Shown: positions 31,781 to 41,800 of the stretch, piece after piece | Position numbering within the stretch: position 1 is the stretch's first letter | Layout: every line of letters starts with the position of its first letter | DNA from: a bacterium | GTDB taxonomy: Bacteria > Patescibacteriota > Minisyncoccia > Phycocordibacterales > UBA6899 | DNA: 59,560 bases | Reading direction: 5' to 3' | Assembly: GCA_021851895.1 (NCBI GenBank) | Contig: JAJZQJ010000009.1 | Location: forward strand, 1 to 59,560 | Program-made: the position numbers and the translations under genes | The notes under the pieces: model-generated | Database searches by the model: none | Told to the model about the DNA's origin: nothing | The model's input: only the letters and a program-made list of their open reading frames with translations

Positions 31781-32009
31781 CATGGTGTGTAAAAGGCTTG
31801 CCTTGGTCATCGGCAGGCCTGCTATTAAAAATGCAGGAATGTCTCTCCTTGCGGCGCAAGTTTTGCCGTAAGGAGAAACATCAGTGCCTCCCCATTGTAC
31901 ACCAGGGACCCTATTCGATATGTGGACAGTAATATGGCCTTATATATAGATAAAATCGATAAATTAGGTCATAGAATATTACGGTTCGCAAGGGGCTCTC
32001 AAATAGTGA

Positions 32010-32041
32010 AAAACCACCTCATTCGATCGAGGTGGTTGTTT
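32010..32041 (-). terminator. rsmE terminator
   Basis: ACCACCTC/GAGGTGGT stem with a T-run on the minus strand. Confidence 0.8.
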
Positions 32042-32752
32042 TCATTTTTGCACGCTCCTGAGTGTCGAAGCGAGTGTCATCGCTGCAATTGCAGCGGTCT
32101 CTGCACGAAGTACGAATGTAGGAAGCTGAATAAGTTTTCCTCGTGATTGCAGGGCATCGATCTCGTGCTCGGCCCATCCTCCTTCCGGTCCGATGAAGAG
32201 GGCGAGCTCATCCCGGGTAAATATCTGAGGATCGAAATTCGTTCCGGTTGGATCGAAGCCGATGATCGCAGTATTGCTTGGAAGTTCGTCGAGCGCATGT
32301 TCGAAGTCTGTTGGTATATGTACTTTCGGTATATCTGTACGACCGCATTGCTCTGAAGCTTCGATGAGGATACGCTCGGCGCGTTCTTTGTTCAAGCCTT
32401 TTTTCTCACTGCGCTCACTGATGATAGGGATGATCTCTGTTGCACCGAGCTCCGTCGCTTTTTGCAGTATGAGATCGAAGTTGTCTTTTTTTACGAGTGC
32501 AGCACAGAGGATGAGTGGTCGCTGAGCGCGCGCTCCATGAGCGGTGCTGCGTACACGAAGTGTTGCTGATTTTCGATCGATCGTTTCAAGTGCACAGATA
32601 TATTCTTCGTTTGATGTATTGAAGAGTATAACTTCATCTCCTTCGTGCATTCGAAAGACGTTCTTCCACTGATGGATGAGGTCGATGCTGTTGATCGTGA
32701 TGTTTGCTCCCGATGGGTGTACATCTCCGATATAGAAACGGTGAAGTCGCAT
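32042..32752 (-). CDS. rsmE: 16S rRNA m3U1498 methyltransferase
   Basis: 236 residues of the RsmE/SPOUT family: an N-terminal PUA-like segment (MRLHRFYIGD), KKDNFDLILQKATELGATEIIPIISERSE, and the SAM-binding knot LFIGPEGGWAEHEIDALQ with PTFVLRAETAAIAAM. It methylates U1498 of 16S rRNA. The ATG at 32752 is fixed by the family N-terminus. The open frame continues upstream through a 7-bp tandem repeat that is not coding. No Shine-Dalgarno site or close -10 was found. Confidence 0.95.
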   Translation of the reverse strand: MRLHRFYIGDVHPSGANITINSIDLIHQWKNVFRMHEGDEVILFNTSNEEYICALETIDRKSATLRVRSTAHGARAQRPLILCAALVKKDNFDLILQKATELGATEIIPIISERSEKKGLNKERAERILIEASEQCGRTDIPKVHIPTDFEHALDELPSNTAIIGFDPTGTNFDPQIFTRDELALFIGPEGGWAEHEIDALQSRGKLIQLPTFVLRAETAAIAAMTLASTLRSVQK

Positions 32753-32760
32753 AGTTAGTG

Positions 32761-32795
32761 AGAAGTAAGAAGTAAGAAGTAAGAAGTGAGGAGTA
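32761..32795. repeat. Heptanucleotide tandem repeat upstream of rsmE
   Basis: AGAAGTA three times, then AGAAGTG and AGGAGTA, starting 8 nt before the rsmE start codon. Confidence 0.9.
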
Positions 32796-32867
32796 AAAAG
32801 GAAGGGGGAGCAGGCAAGATGTATTCGGATCTGACCTCCTTGCTCCTCGCTAGCCCCCCGCACTCTA

Positions 32868-33281
32868 CTAGAGCTCTTTGCGAATAGCGATCGCTGTAGA
32901 TGCGATCTCCTCGGCGGTGAGTTTCTTTCCTTGCCAATGTTCATGTCCATCTCCGTCGAAACGAGGCATGACGTGTACGTGTGCATGGAATATGACTTGG
33001 CCTGCAGCAGATCCATTATTAATACCGATGTTTATACCGTCTGCGCTGACTGCGCGTTGGATGACCGGTGCAAGCATGCGCACGGTTTCCATGACCGCGG
33101 CAAGATCATCCTTGCGGATGGTCATGATATTTTCCGCGTGATGTTTCGGAATGACCAAAGTGTGACCTTTGTTTATTGGGTTGATGTCGAGGAATGCAAA
33201 AGTATGGTCGTCCTCGTAGACTTTTTCTGAGGGAATGGTGCCTGATGCGATCTTACAAAAAAGACAATCTTCTGGTGACAT
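32868..33281 (-). CDS. HIT-family (histidine triad) nucleotide hydrolase
   Basis: 137 residues with CLFCKIASGTIPSEKVYED at the N-terminus and the triad FHAHVHVMP (H-x-H-x-H). It is an HINT-type purine nucleoside phosphoramidase or related dinucleotide hydrolase. The CxxC near the N-terminus is typical of the zinc-containing subgroup. The start at 33281 fits the family. A minus-strand TATAAT (33314-33309) gives a leader of about 20 nt and overlaps the promoter of the divergent PHP gene. Confidence 0.93.
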   Translation of the reverse strand: MSPEDCLFCKIASGTIPSEKVYEDDHTFAFLDINPINKGHTLVIPKHHAENIMTIRKDDLAAVMETVRMLAPVIQRAVSADGINIGINNGSAAGQVIFHAHVHVMPRFDGDGHEHWQGKKLTAEEIASTAIAIRKEL

Positions 33282-33320
33282 AATTGGAGTTTTTATGGTT
33301 ATGTTACAATTATAGTCCAT

Positions 33321-33986
33321 ATGATCTTGAAAACAAATCTCCATCTTCATACAAATGACGACCCCGAAGACGGTCTCCAATATTCCTTCATACAAGCACT
33401 TGATGAGGCGAAACGTCTCGGTTTTGGCTGCCTCGCGCTTACCTGTCATAATAAATTCATCGATGATCCGACGTATGCAGCAGCCGCGAAAGAGCGAGGC
33501 ATACTTTTCATTCCGGGGATAGAATTATCCATCAACCGACAGCATGTCGTCATATTGAATGCAGACAAGAGTGTTGAGAAGGTGGGGAGCTTGCAGCAAC
33601 TCGCGCGCTATAAGGCGGAGCACCCTGAGATCTTCATTCTCGCACCGCATCCATACTTCAAGACCGCCTTTTGTCTCGGTGAGGAGCTCGAGAAGCACCA
33701 AGAGCTCTTTGATGCGATAGAGCGCTCATGGTTCTATACAAAAAGAATCGACATGAACGTGAAGGCTGAGGCATTCGCGAAGTCTACGAATAAACCATAT
33801 GTCGCGACATCGGATCTCCATGACCTACGTTTCATGGATGTGAGTTATGCGAATATCGAAGTAGAAGAGCAGAGCATCCACGCTGTGTTCGCAGCCCTTC
33901 GCGCACAGAAATTCAGCAATGTCTCATCTCCGAGGAAGTTATTTCGTGAGCTTATTCCGTATTTCTTTTACCGCATACTTCTCTAA
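33321..33986 (+). CDS. PHP-domain phosphoesterase-like protein
   Basis: A 221-residue PHP-fold protein: NLHLHTNDDPEDG (metal-binding H-x-H), a LALTCHNKF segment, FIPGIELSI, ILAPHPYF and VATSDLHDL. The conserved His/Asp/Glu set suggests a working metal site. Substrate unknown; related proteins hydrolyse phosphoesters of nucleotides or histidinol phosphate. The divergent promoter is shared with the HIT gene (TACAAT/TATAGT within 10 nt of the ATG). Confidence 0.85.
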   Translation: MILKTNLHLHTNDDPEDGLQYSFIQALDEAKRLGFGCLALTCHNKFIDDPTYAAAAKERGILFIPGIELSINRQHVVILNADKSVEKVGSLQQLARYKAEHPEIFILAPHPYFKTAFCLGEELEKHQELFDAIERSWFYTKRIDMNVKAEAFAKSTNKPYVATSDLHDLRFMDVSYANIEVEEQSIHAVFAALRAQKFSNVSSPRKLFRELIPYFFYRILL

Positions 33987-34045
33987 AGAGTCGAAGTGTG
34001 TTCTGGCCTCCTTTGGGAGGTTTTGTTTATGCTAAGATATGCGAC

Positions 34046-35701
34046 ATGCATCCCCTGACTGACCAACTCCTCCGCAATCGAGGAATCATCGACCCTGAAG
34101 AACAACAGCGTTTTCTCGTGCCTGATTATGGTCGTGATGTGCGTGATCCTTTCGGCATACTTGGCATGGACAAGGCAGTAAGTCGTATTCTTGATGCCAT
34201 GCGCGGGGGTGAGGAGATCGTCATATTTGGGGATTACGATTGTGATGGAATTCCTGGATCAGTTATCTTGCACGATCTGTTTACGAAGATAGGCTATGCG
34301 AATTTTCGTAATTATATTCCTCATCGCCATAATGAGGGATACGGACTTTCCGTGGCTGCGATCGAGCGCTTCATTGAAGAGGGTGTTGGTTTGGTGATTA
34401 CGGTTGACTGCGGTATCACCGATGTTGCCGCAATTACGAAGGCCAAAGAGGCTGGCCTCGATGTCATCATTACCGATCACCATCTCCCTGGCCCTGTACT
34501 GCCACCTGCATTCGCTGTCCTCAACTCAAAGCAAGAAGGGGATACCTATCATGACAATATGCTCTGTGGCGCGGGTGTCGCATTCAAGCTCGCTCAAGGC
34601 ATCCTTGCGCGCGGTGGGTTTGATGATATACCGACGGGGTGGGAAAAGTGGTTGCTCGATATGGCTGGCGTTGCGACGATCGCAGACATGGTGCCGCTCA
34701 CAAAAGAAAATCGTGCATTGGCATATTTCGGTCTCAAGGTATTGCGTCGCTCAGGGAGACCAGGCTTGCGTGCTTTACTCTCGACAGCAAAAGTCGATCA
34801 GCGATTTATTACCGAAGAGGACGTCGGCTTTACGATCGCTCCAAGGATCAATGCGGCATCGCGCATGGCAGAGCCTATTGCAGCATTTCATATGCTCGCA
34901 ACCGAAGATGAAGCAAAGGCCATAGATCACGCACGCGCACTTGAGAAATTGAATGATTCTCGAAAGCTCGCGACGAAAGCAATGGCAAAAGAGGCGCATG
35001 CGCAGATAGGAGAGCGGAAGAAACTCCCCGAAGTACTTGTTGTTGGTAAACAGGGATGGGCCGTCGGTGTCGCAGGCATTGTGGCTGCGCAGCTCGTAGA
35101 GCATTATCAGCGCCCCGTCTTTGTCTGGTGTGGAGATGGTGACTCTATAAAAGGATCTTGTCGGTCGGATGGTACGATAAGTGTCGTTGAGTTGATGCAT
35201 GCAGTTACTGATGAGGTCTTTGTTGCACGTGGCGGACATGCAAATGCTGGTGGTTTCTCGGTAAACCCCGCACATATCGACGAGCTCGAAGATGCACTGA
35301 ACCGAGCGTATAAGACGATCGAAAAGCATATACTCCCAGAGAATCTTTATGAGCTTGATGGGCAGCTGCAACTTTCCGAAGTGTCTCGTGATACATTTGC
35401 CGCAATTGCTGCACTCGCGCCATTTGGAGAAGGAAACCCTCGCCCCATCTTTGCTTTTCGTGGAGTGCGCGTCGCTGATGTGCAGATGTTTGGAAAGACG
35501 AAGGAGCACTTGAAGGTTACACTTATCGACGAATCGGGAAGTATGAGTGAGGCGATCGCTTGGTATAAACATCAGAAGAGTTACCCACATGTCTCAATAG
35601 AGAAGGGTATGAACATTACGATGATCGCACATATCGAAGAGTCCCGCTTCCTCGGGAAAGTACAATTACGATTGCGTATCGTCGATGTGTTACCAGCATA
35701 A
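34046..35701 (+). CDS. recJ: Single-stranded-DNA exonuclease RecJ
   Basis: 551 residues. A DHH domain (GDYDCDGIPGSVIL; VDCGITDV; ITDHHLPG), a DHHA1 domain (VGVAGIVAAQLVEHYQRPVFVW; ARGGHANAGGFSV) and a C-terminal OB fold. It degrades 5'-tailed ssDNA in recombination and mismatch repair. TAAGAT lies 7 nt before the ATG, so it is probably leaderless. A terminator of AAAAAGAGGCGC type follows at 35701-35726. Confidence 0.96.
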   Translation: MHPLTDQLLRNRGIIDPEEQQRFLVPDYGRDVRDPFGILGMDKAVSRILDAMRGGEEIVIFGDYDCDGIPGSVILHDLFTKIGYANFRNYIPHRHNEGYGLSVAAIERFIEEGVGLVITVDCGITDVAAITKAKEAGLDVIITDHHLPGPVLPPAFAVLNSKQEGDTYHDNMLCGAGVAFKLAQGILARGGFDDIPTGWEKWLLDMAGVATIADMVPLTKENRALAYFGLKVLRRSGRPGLRALLSTAKVDQRFITEEDVGFTIAPRINAASRMAEPIAAFHMLATEDEAKAIDHARALEKLNDSRKLATKAMAKEAHAQIGERKKLPEVLVVGKQGWAVGVAGIVAAQLVEHYQRPVFVWCGDGDSIKGSCRSDGTISVVELMHAVTDEVFVARGGHANAGGFSVNPAHIDELEDALNRAYKTIEKHILPENLYELDGQLQLSEVSRDTFAAIAALAPFGEGNPRPIFAFRGVRVADVQMFGKTKEHLKVTLIDESGSMSEAIAWYKHQKSYPHVSIEKGMNITMIAHIEESRFLGKVQLRLRIVDVLPA

Positions 35702-35726
35702 AAAAGAGGCGCTTGCGCCTCTTTTT
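35701..35726. terminator. Terminator between recJ and rnhA
   Basis: AAAAAGAGGCGC/GCGCCTCTTTTT-like stem, symmetrical. Confidence 0.8.
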
Positions 35727-35730
35727 GCAT

Positions 35731-36462
35731 TTATAGTTTCACGCCCCAGCTTTTGAGTATTGCTTCCTCCTCAGCTTCAGTAAGCGCTTTTTTATATTTC
35801 ACTCCTGGTTTGCCTTTGACTCTCGCCTCGCACTCTGCCCATGTTTTGTGGCGCTTCACTTTTCCATCGACGAGTGACAGATAAGAATATGCTGGCCCCG
35901 AACGTTTCTTGATCGAGTCTTTCTTTTCCATTGCGGTTGGATCGATACCGACATTAAGGATGTCTATCGCATAGTCAGAGAGTTTCCCGTTGTAGAGTTC
36001 GGGGTCGTCTTTGCGTGCGAACGAGGTCGCGATCGTATCACAGCGTTCATTTCCAGACACTCCGACATGACCGGGGACATATTGGAAATGCACCGCCCCG
36101 TGTTTCTTGTGTGCATCAATGCGCGCATCGATCTCTTCAAAGAGCTCGCGATGTAAGACGGGTTGCTTCGTTGTCGTCTTCCATCCATTCTTTTTCCATC
36201 CGTGGAGCCATTTCGTCACTGCGTTGATGACATATTGAGAGTCTGTGCAGCAGAGTACATCGCCTCGTTCACCTTCAATACGGCGTAGTCCCATGAGGAG
36301 CGCCATGATCTCCATGCGGTTATTTGTTGTGTGTTCCTCGTAACCACCGAGCTCAGTGATCAGCTTCTTTGATAGGATGACGACGGTGCCCCATCCTCCG
36401 GGGCCTGGATTTCCGAGTGCAGCACCGTCAGAGAAAATGATGTGCGTATACTTTTCAAGCAT
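35731..36462 (-). CDS. rnhA: Ribonuclease H with C-terminal viroplasmin-like domain
   Basis: 243 residues. Residues 1-150 are RNase HI: FSDGAALGNPGPGGWGTV (first Asp), NNRMEIMALLMGL (Glu), CTDSQYVINAV (Asp), and VPGHVGVSGNERCDTIA (His and final Asp). Residues about 193-240 (AYSYLSLVDGKVKRHKTWAECEARVKGKPGVKYKKAL) match the Caulimovirus viroplasmin/RNase H1 hybrid-binding module, which in eukaryotic RNase H1 sits at the N-terminus. Minus-strand TATACT ends exactly 6 nt before the ATG (leaderless). Confidence 0.93.
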   Translation of the reverse strand: MLEKYTHIIFSDGAALGNPGPGGWGTVVILSKKLITELGGYEEHTTNNRMEIMALLMGLRRIEGERGDVLCCTDSQYVINAVTKWLHGWKKNGWKTTTKQPVLHRELFEEIDARIDAHKKHGAVHFQYVPGHVGVSGNERCDTIATSFARKDDPELYNGKLSDYAIDILNVGIDPTAMEKKDSIKKRSGPAYSYLSLVDGKVKRHKTWAECEARVKGKPGVKYKKALTEAEEEAILKSWGVKL

Positions 36463-36550
36463 TTCTAGAGTATACCATTGTGGACAAGCAGTGGGTAGTT
36501 TGGGGATACTATGTATCTTGCATGTTGGTAACTTATATTATACTTGTGAG

Positions 36551-38194
36551 ATGCTCCGCTTGCGCGAATACATCCTACCTGTGCTCTATGCATTCGCTCT
36601 TGGTGGTGTTGTTGGCGTCTATGCGTCATATCCGATCACTCTCGGCGTTGTGCTGAGTATGCTTGGTCTCATATTGCTCGTGCGTGCATTGCGCGGACAG
36701 TATCCGCTCACGATGATAATAATTACCGCAATCATCGGTTGCGGTGTCGGTATCTTTCGTGGGGCCGCATATGCTGAAACGTATCGTTGCGGTATGCTCT
36801 GCGCGAAGGTTGGTATTTATACTGAGTTCACGGGTCAGGTCGTCGATGAGCCGAGTACTCTCGGCGGTGGTCAGCGGTTTTATTTTAAGCCGAATGCATA
36901 TGAAGGGGAGGGTACGCTGCTTGTTTCGTCGGGGCGTTATCCAGAGGTTGCCTATGGAGATATCATTCATATCGGTGGAGTGGCAAAGTTGCCTGAAGTC
37001 ATTGAGAGTGAGCGTGGTGCGGATTTTCGCTATGACGATTTTTTGCGTGCGCGGGGGAGTATCTTGCTCTTTCGTGCGAAAAGTCTGCGCGTTGTAGAGC
37101 CGCGCAAAGGCAATGCTATCGTTACGAAGCTCCTTGACCTCAAAGGAAAGATCGCAAATGTTGTAAAGCGCCTGCCCTCTCCTGAGAGCGGTTTACTGAT
37201 GGGCATGATCTTTGGTGGAAAAAATGGATTGCCAAATGATGTACAAGATGATTTCCGCGTCGCTGGCCTGATTCACCTCGTCGTGCTTTCAGGGCAAAAT
37301 CTTGCGATCATTGCAGCGCTCGTGACCCTTTTTATTCGGCGTCTACTGGGATTCATATCGGGGACGTTCGTCTCATTGGGCGTCGTGCTCGCATATGCGA
37401 TCATCGGTGGTATGCAACCCGCGACCATGCGAGCGCTTTGTTTCATTGCACTCGTACTGCTATCGATCCTTTTGAAGAGAGAAGCACATCCTCCGCGCTT
37501 GTTTTTTGTGACACTTTCAATACTCCTCGTGCTCGATCCGTATATGCTCCTCGACGATCCCAGTTTTCAACTTTCTGCTCTAGCGGTTGCGGGGCTCTTC
37601 TTCATCGGACCGATCGTCGAGCGGATCTTACTTGCGCGGCACTATCCAGTGCTCGTCGTTACTTATCTCGCGCCACTTTTCGGTGCGCAACTTGCGGTGC
37701 TCCCTTATCTCGTTTGGTCGACGGGCCAATTGGCGCTGTATGCGTTTCCTGCGAATCTCGTCGTGCTTCTATTTGTCGGAGCACTTTCTATTGGAGGACT
37801 TTTCGTTGTTGGGGTTGGTTTGTTCTTTGGGGCAGTGTTCTCCCTTGTCGCGCTTCCTGTAACGGCAATGCTCTCCGCAGTACTTTTCGTTGCGCACTTT
37901 TTCGCACATCTTCCTTTTGCAAGCATACCTTTTGCACTGTCGGCAACAGCAATGCTTGCTGTTTATGCATTCATTGCGGTGTACCTCTTCTTCCGTTGGC
38001 GGCACTTGGATATGACTCCGCTTGCGCGTTATGCCTTGCGTGAGGAGGTGAAGGCGCTGCGAAATAAAAAAATCCCATGGACTCCTCCGCTTCCGGAGGA
38101 ACATGGGATCACACTTATGGGGAGTACGTGCTCGTTCGTATTCGAGAAGACCAACTCTCATACACGGGAAGACGTCATCGATTGGAGTGAGTGA
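36551..38194 (+). CDS. comEC: ComEC/Rec2 DNA-uptake channel without the beta-lactamase domain
   Basis: 547 residues, about ten hydrophobic helices. After an N-terminal membrane pair (about 5-75) comes an OB-like soluble region (about 80-190) and the competence core with IHLVVLSGQNLAIIAAL, the ComEC counterpart of HLxAVSGLH. It ends after the membrane domain; the C-terminal metallo-beta-lactamase part is missing and occurs as a separate gene at 48194. TATACT ends 6 nt before the ATG. The last 45 codons contain a minus-strand terminator for dedA. Confidence 0.92.
   Translation: MLRLREYILPVLYAFALGGVVGVYASYPITLGVVLSMLGLILLVRALRGQYPLTMIIITAIIGCGVGIFRGAAYAETYRCGMLCAKVGIYTEFTGQVVDEPSTLGGGQRFYFKPNAYEGEGTLLVSSGRYPEVAYGDIIHIGGVAKLPEVIESERGADFRYDDFLRARGSILLFRAKSLRVVEPRKGNAIVTKLLDLKGKIANVVKRLPSPESGLLMGMIFGGKNGLPNDVQDDFRVAGLIHLVVLSGQNLAIIAALVTLFIRRLLGFISGTFVSLGVVLAYAIIGGMQPATMRALCFIALVLLSILLKREAHPPRLFFVTLSILLVLDPYMLLDDPSFQLSALAVAGLFFIGPIVERILLARHYPVLVVTYLAPLFGAQLAVLPYLVWSTGQLALYAFPANLVVLLFVGALSIGGLFVVGVGLFFGAVFSLVALPVTAMLSAVLFVAHFFAHLPFASIPFALSATAMLAVYAFIAVYLFFRWRHLDMTPLARYALREEVKALRNKKIPWTPPLPEEHGITLMGSTCSFVFEKTNSHTREDVIDWSE
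38065..38109 (-). terminator. dedA terminator inside the comEC coding end
   Basis: ATCCCATG...TCCTCCG pairs with CGGAGGA...CATGGGAT; on the minus strand a run of seven T follows. Confidence 0.75.
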
Positions 38195-38761
38195 TCACGC
38201 GATCTCTGTTCTTTTGTAACTTCTCCACAGAAAGAAGACCACGACGATCGATATGAGTGCAAGCGCTCCGGTGTAGGGCTTCCAGATCTCGGTGTTTTTG
38301 CCGAAGAACATTCCGATCTCTACGAAGATGAATGCCCAGATGAGTGAAGCGAGAAACATCAATGATGCGTAAGCAATGCGTGGCGCCTTTCCAATGCCTC
38401 CGAAAATAGGTACGAAGACTTTAAGTGTTGGCAATAGTTTTGCAATGAAAAGGAAGCCAAGCCCCTTCTTCTCGAAGAAGCGCTCGGTCTTCGCAACATG
38501 ATGCGGCTTCATGGGGAGAAACTTGAGGGCTGCATTCATGCCATGCTCACGTGCGATCTCATAGAGGGCGATGTTTCCTATCGTGTTTCCTATGGCACCG
38601 ACGACGATCGCAGTAGGAAGCGAGAGCATTCCTGTGCCGACGAAATAGCCGACGACGATATAAAGTACCTGGCTCGATGGGAAAGAAAAGATCCCGTTCG
38701 AGAACATGAGTATGAATACTCCAAGGTAGGAGAGTGCGGAGATGATCTGCTCGATTTCCAT
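38195..38761 (-). CDS. DedA/VTT-family membrane protein
   Basis: 188 residues with four or five hydrophobic segments and the family stretch FPSSQVLYIVVGYFVGTG ... GAIGNTIGNIALYEIAREHG ... FIAKLLPTLKVFVPIFGGIG. DedA proteins flip polyprenyl-phosphate or phospholipids and support membrane homeostasis. TACAAT ends exactly 6 nt before the ATG on the minus strand (leaderless). It directly abuts comEC tail-to-tail. Confidence 0.9.
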   Translation of the reverse strand: MEIEQIISALSYLGVFILMFSNGIFSFPSSQVLYIVVGYFVGTGMLSLPTAIVVGAIGNTIGNIALYEIAREHGMNAALKFLPMKPHHVAKTERFFEKKGLGFLFIAKLLPTLKVFVPIFGGIGKAPRIAYASLMFLASLIWAFIFVEIGMFFGKNTEIWKPYTGALALISIVVVFFLWRSYKRTEIA

Positions 38762-38888
38762 CGAATTATTGTAGCACGAGAACGGGGAGTCGGCTTTTTG
38801 CTTTCCTTACGGTGTGTGGGTCGCGCTCGACATGGCAATGGGTCGGTGTCAACGGTTCCTGTGAGTGGGAATGCACTATAATATGTGC

Positions 38889-41800
38889 ATGTCAGTATCG
38901 CAGCAATTTGATGAGGAATACAAGAAGTTGACCCCACTCCAAAGAGAGGTTGTCGACACTATAGATGGCCCGCTCATGGTGGTCGCCGGCCCTGGAACAG
39001 GCAAGACCCAGGTGCTTGGTCTCCGTGTCGCGAACATCCTGAAGCAGCGTGATGTTGCACCGAACAACATTCTCTGTTTGACATTTACCGATGCGGGTGC
39101 AGTAAATATGCGCGAGCGCCTTTCGCGTTTCATCGGTTCCGATGCATATCGCGTCGGCATCTATACGTTTCACGCATTTTGTAATGCAACGATAGGTCGG
39201 TATCCTGAATATTTTTACAATGCAGCGACATTCAGTGCGGCTGATGATATCGCGCGCGCAGAGATCATGGAGGCATTGTTTCGTAAGCTTCCACACGGTC
39301 ATCCCTTGGCGAGCTATCATCCCGATGAGGGCTTCGTGTATCGAAGAGATGTGATCGATCGTATCAAGCACATAAAATCCGCGGGATTCACTCCAAGTGA
39401 ATATGCGCATGAAGTCGAGTCTGCGATCAAGGAGATGCCGAAGGCAAGCAAGGTGATCGCATCATGGCCGGAGCGTCTCTCTATAAAAGCGCTTGCCCCT
39501 ATCGAATCGATCCTTGCGGAACTCCTCGCACAGAACACGAGCTATGCGCTTTTCCTGGCGAAGACCCTCTCGGTTGCTTACGAAGAAGCGCGCGACCTTG
39601 GTAAGACTGGTCCTTTGGGTGACTGGAGGAATAAATTCACTGAGAAGGGTGACGACGATGTGCGTGTGCTCAAGGACATCGGTCGCATCGAGAAGATGCG
39701 TGCAGTTGCACAGGTCTATGAGGAATATGAAAAGGCGCTGCATGAACGAGCGCTGTATGACTATGACGATATGATCATCGACGTGCGTTGTGCGCTCGAA
39801 GAGAATAGTACGTTGCGCAACATGCTCGAGGAGCAGTATCAGTATATCCTTGTCGACGAGTTTCAGGATACGAATGAGGCGCAGATGAAACTGGTTTCCG
39901 CACTCTCTTCGAATCCTGTTCATGAAGGGAAGCCAAATGTTATGGTCGTTGGTGACGATGATCAAGCGATCTTCAAATTTCAAGGTGCCGAGTTGTCGAA
40001 CATTCTCAATTTTGAAAGGATGTACAGAGACGTGGCGACCATCGTGCTCGACAAGAATTTTCGTTCGCATGAGAACATACTCACTGCTGCACGAAAGGTC
40101 GTATTGCAGGGCTCGTATCGTCTCGAGAATGTGAAGAATATCTCAAAGGAATTATCTCAAGGAAATAAGGGACTCAAGGAGGGAATCGTCGATTACAAAC
40201 AATATGGTTCTGATGTAGAGGAGTTTGCTGCTGTTGCGGCGCGCATACGTACGATGATCGATGCGGGCGAGGATCCATTGGAGATAGCGGTGATTGCACA
40301 CAAGCATGCGCAGCTTCAAGAGTTCTTGCCATATCTTGAGCGTGAGGGCGTCCCTTATGCATATATACGCAGAGCAAGTGTCTTTGATGAACCACATGTT
40401 CACGAATTGATCACCGTATGCGAGTATGTTGCTTCATTATCTGGCGAGGGTGGGCGGAAGGATGATCTGCTTCCACGCTTGCTTTCGAGTCCGACGTTTG
40501 GCCTCTCGCGCATACAGCTTTTCAAGATCGCAGTCCGTGCAAAAGATGAGGACATGAGTTGGGCAGAAGTCATCGGAACGATGGATGACCCGGCGATCGT
40601 TAGCGCGTTTGAATTGCTCGCACGTTTAGGTGGGAATGCGGAGAGTATGCCACTCGAGCATCTTCTCGATGAATACATGCGGGAATCAGGATTTCGCCTG
40701 CATTACTTTGGCAAGGATGCGCTCAAGGAAAGACCAGCGCAGTATGTTGCATTTCTTGCATCGCTGAAGACATTCATCGAGGCGCTGAGAGGCTGGCGAG
40801 AGGGCGAACCACTCTTTGCACGCGATGTCGCTCCTTTTGTCGCGTTACATAAAGAGCAGGGCATAGGATTGATAAGTACGTCACCTTTCGTGAAAGGAGG
40901 TCGTGCAGTGCAGGTCATGTCTGCACACAAGAGCAAGGGGCTCGAGTTCGGTAGTGTGTTCATCATCGGTGCTCATGAGTCCGTCTGGGCACGATCGGGT
41001 AGAGCAAACAAAGCCCCGGTTCCCGCATCGCTCTTGCCGCGCATCTCTCCTGCGGGAGAAGACGAAGATGATTTCATCCGCATACTCTATGTTGCATTGA
41101 CTCGCGCGAAGCATACATTGTCCGTCACTGGACATGACAAGCTCGTGAAATATCTCGGTGCTGTCAGTGATACTCCCGAGGAGGGGGAGAAGATCGATCT
41201 TGCGTCTGATGCTGGCGAGCGTGCGATACTCGCGCATGAGCAGGTTCTTTCTCTCGTTGCCCCACCATATGTCGAGGATGAGTTTGCGGTGCTGAAGGAG
41301 GCACTCGTCGACTACCGACTTTCGGTGACGCATCTCAATAATTTTCTCGATGTAACGCAAAACGGTCCAGCATATTTTCTCGAGCAGAATCTTCTGCACT
41401 TCCCTCAGCCGATGAGTGTCGCGGGAACATTCGGTTCCGCGATCGATGCCGCGCTTACGGAGCTCATTCGTTATCCGAAATATAATGCGGGTGAGTCTGC
41501 ACCGCTCGAACGTCTCGTTGCGGTGTTTACACACGAGCTTGCAAAAGGCCGCTTGCCGAAGGATGAAGCGAAAAAACAGATCCGTCGTGGTGAAGAGGTG
41601 CTCGCTGCATATATGCAAGAGAAAAAGGGCTACTATCGTATCGAAGATGAAGCCCAGGTTGATTTTCGAAATGAAGGCATCGTTGTTGAGGGTGCACCAT
41701 TGTCGGGAAAGATCGATCTCCTCCGGGAAGAAAAGGGCGCATTCGATGTCATCGACTTCAAGACAGGAAAGACGAGTCCCGCGTGGGAAGCTTCGGGTAT

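Noticed and set aside
31781-31900. Cobalamin riboswitch upstream of the B12-dependent RNR
   Set aside because: A hairpin (TCTCCTT/AAGGAGA) is present, but the region is too short and lacks the B12-box and four-way junction pattern.
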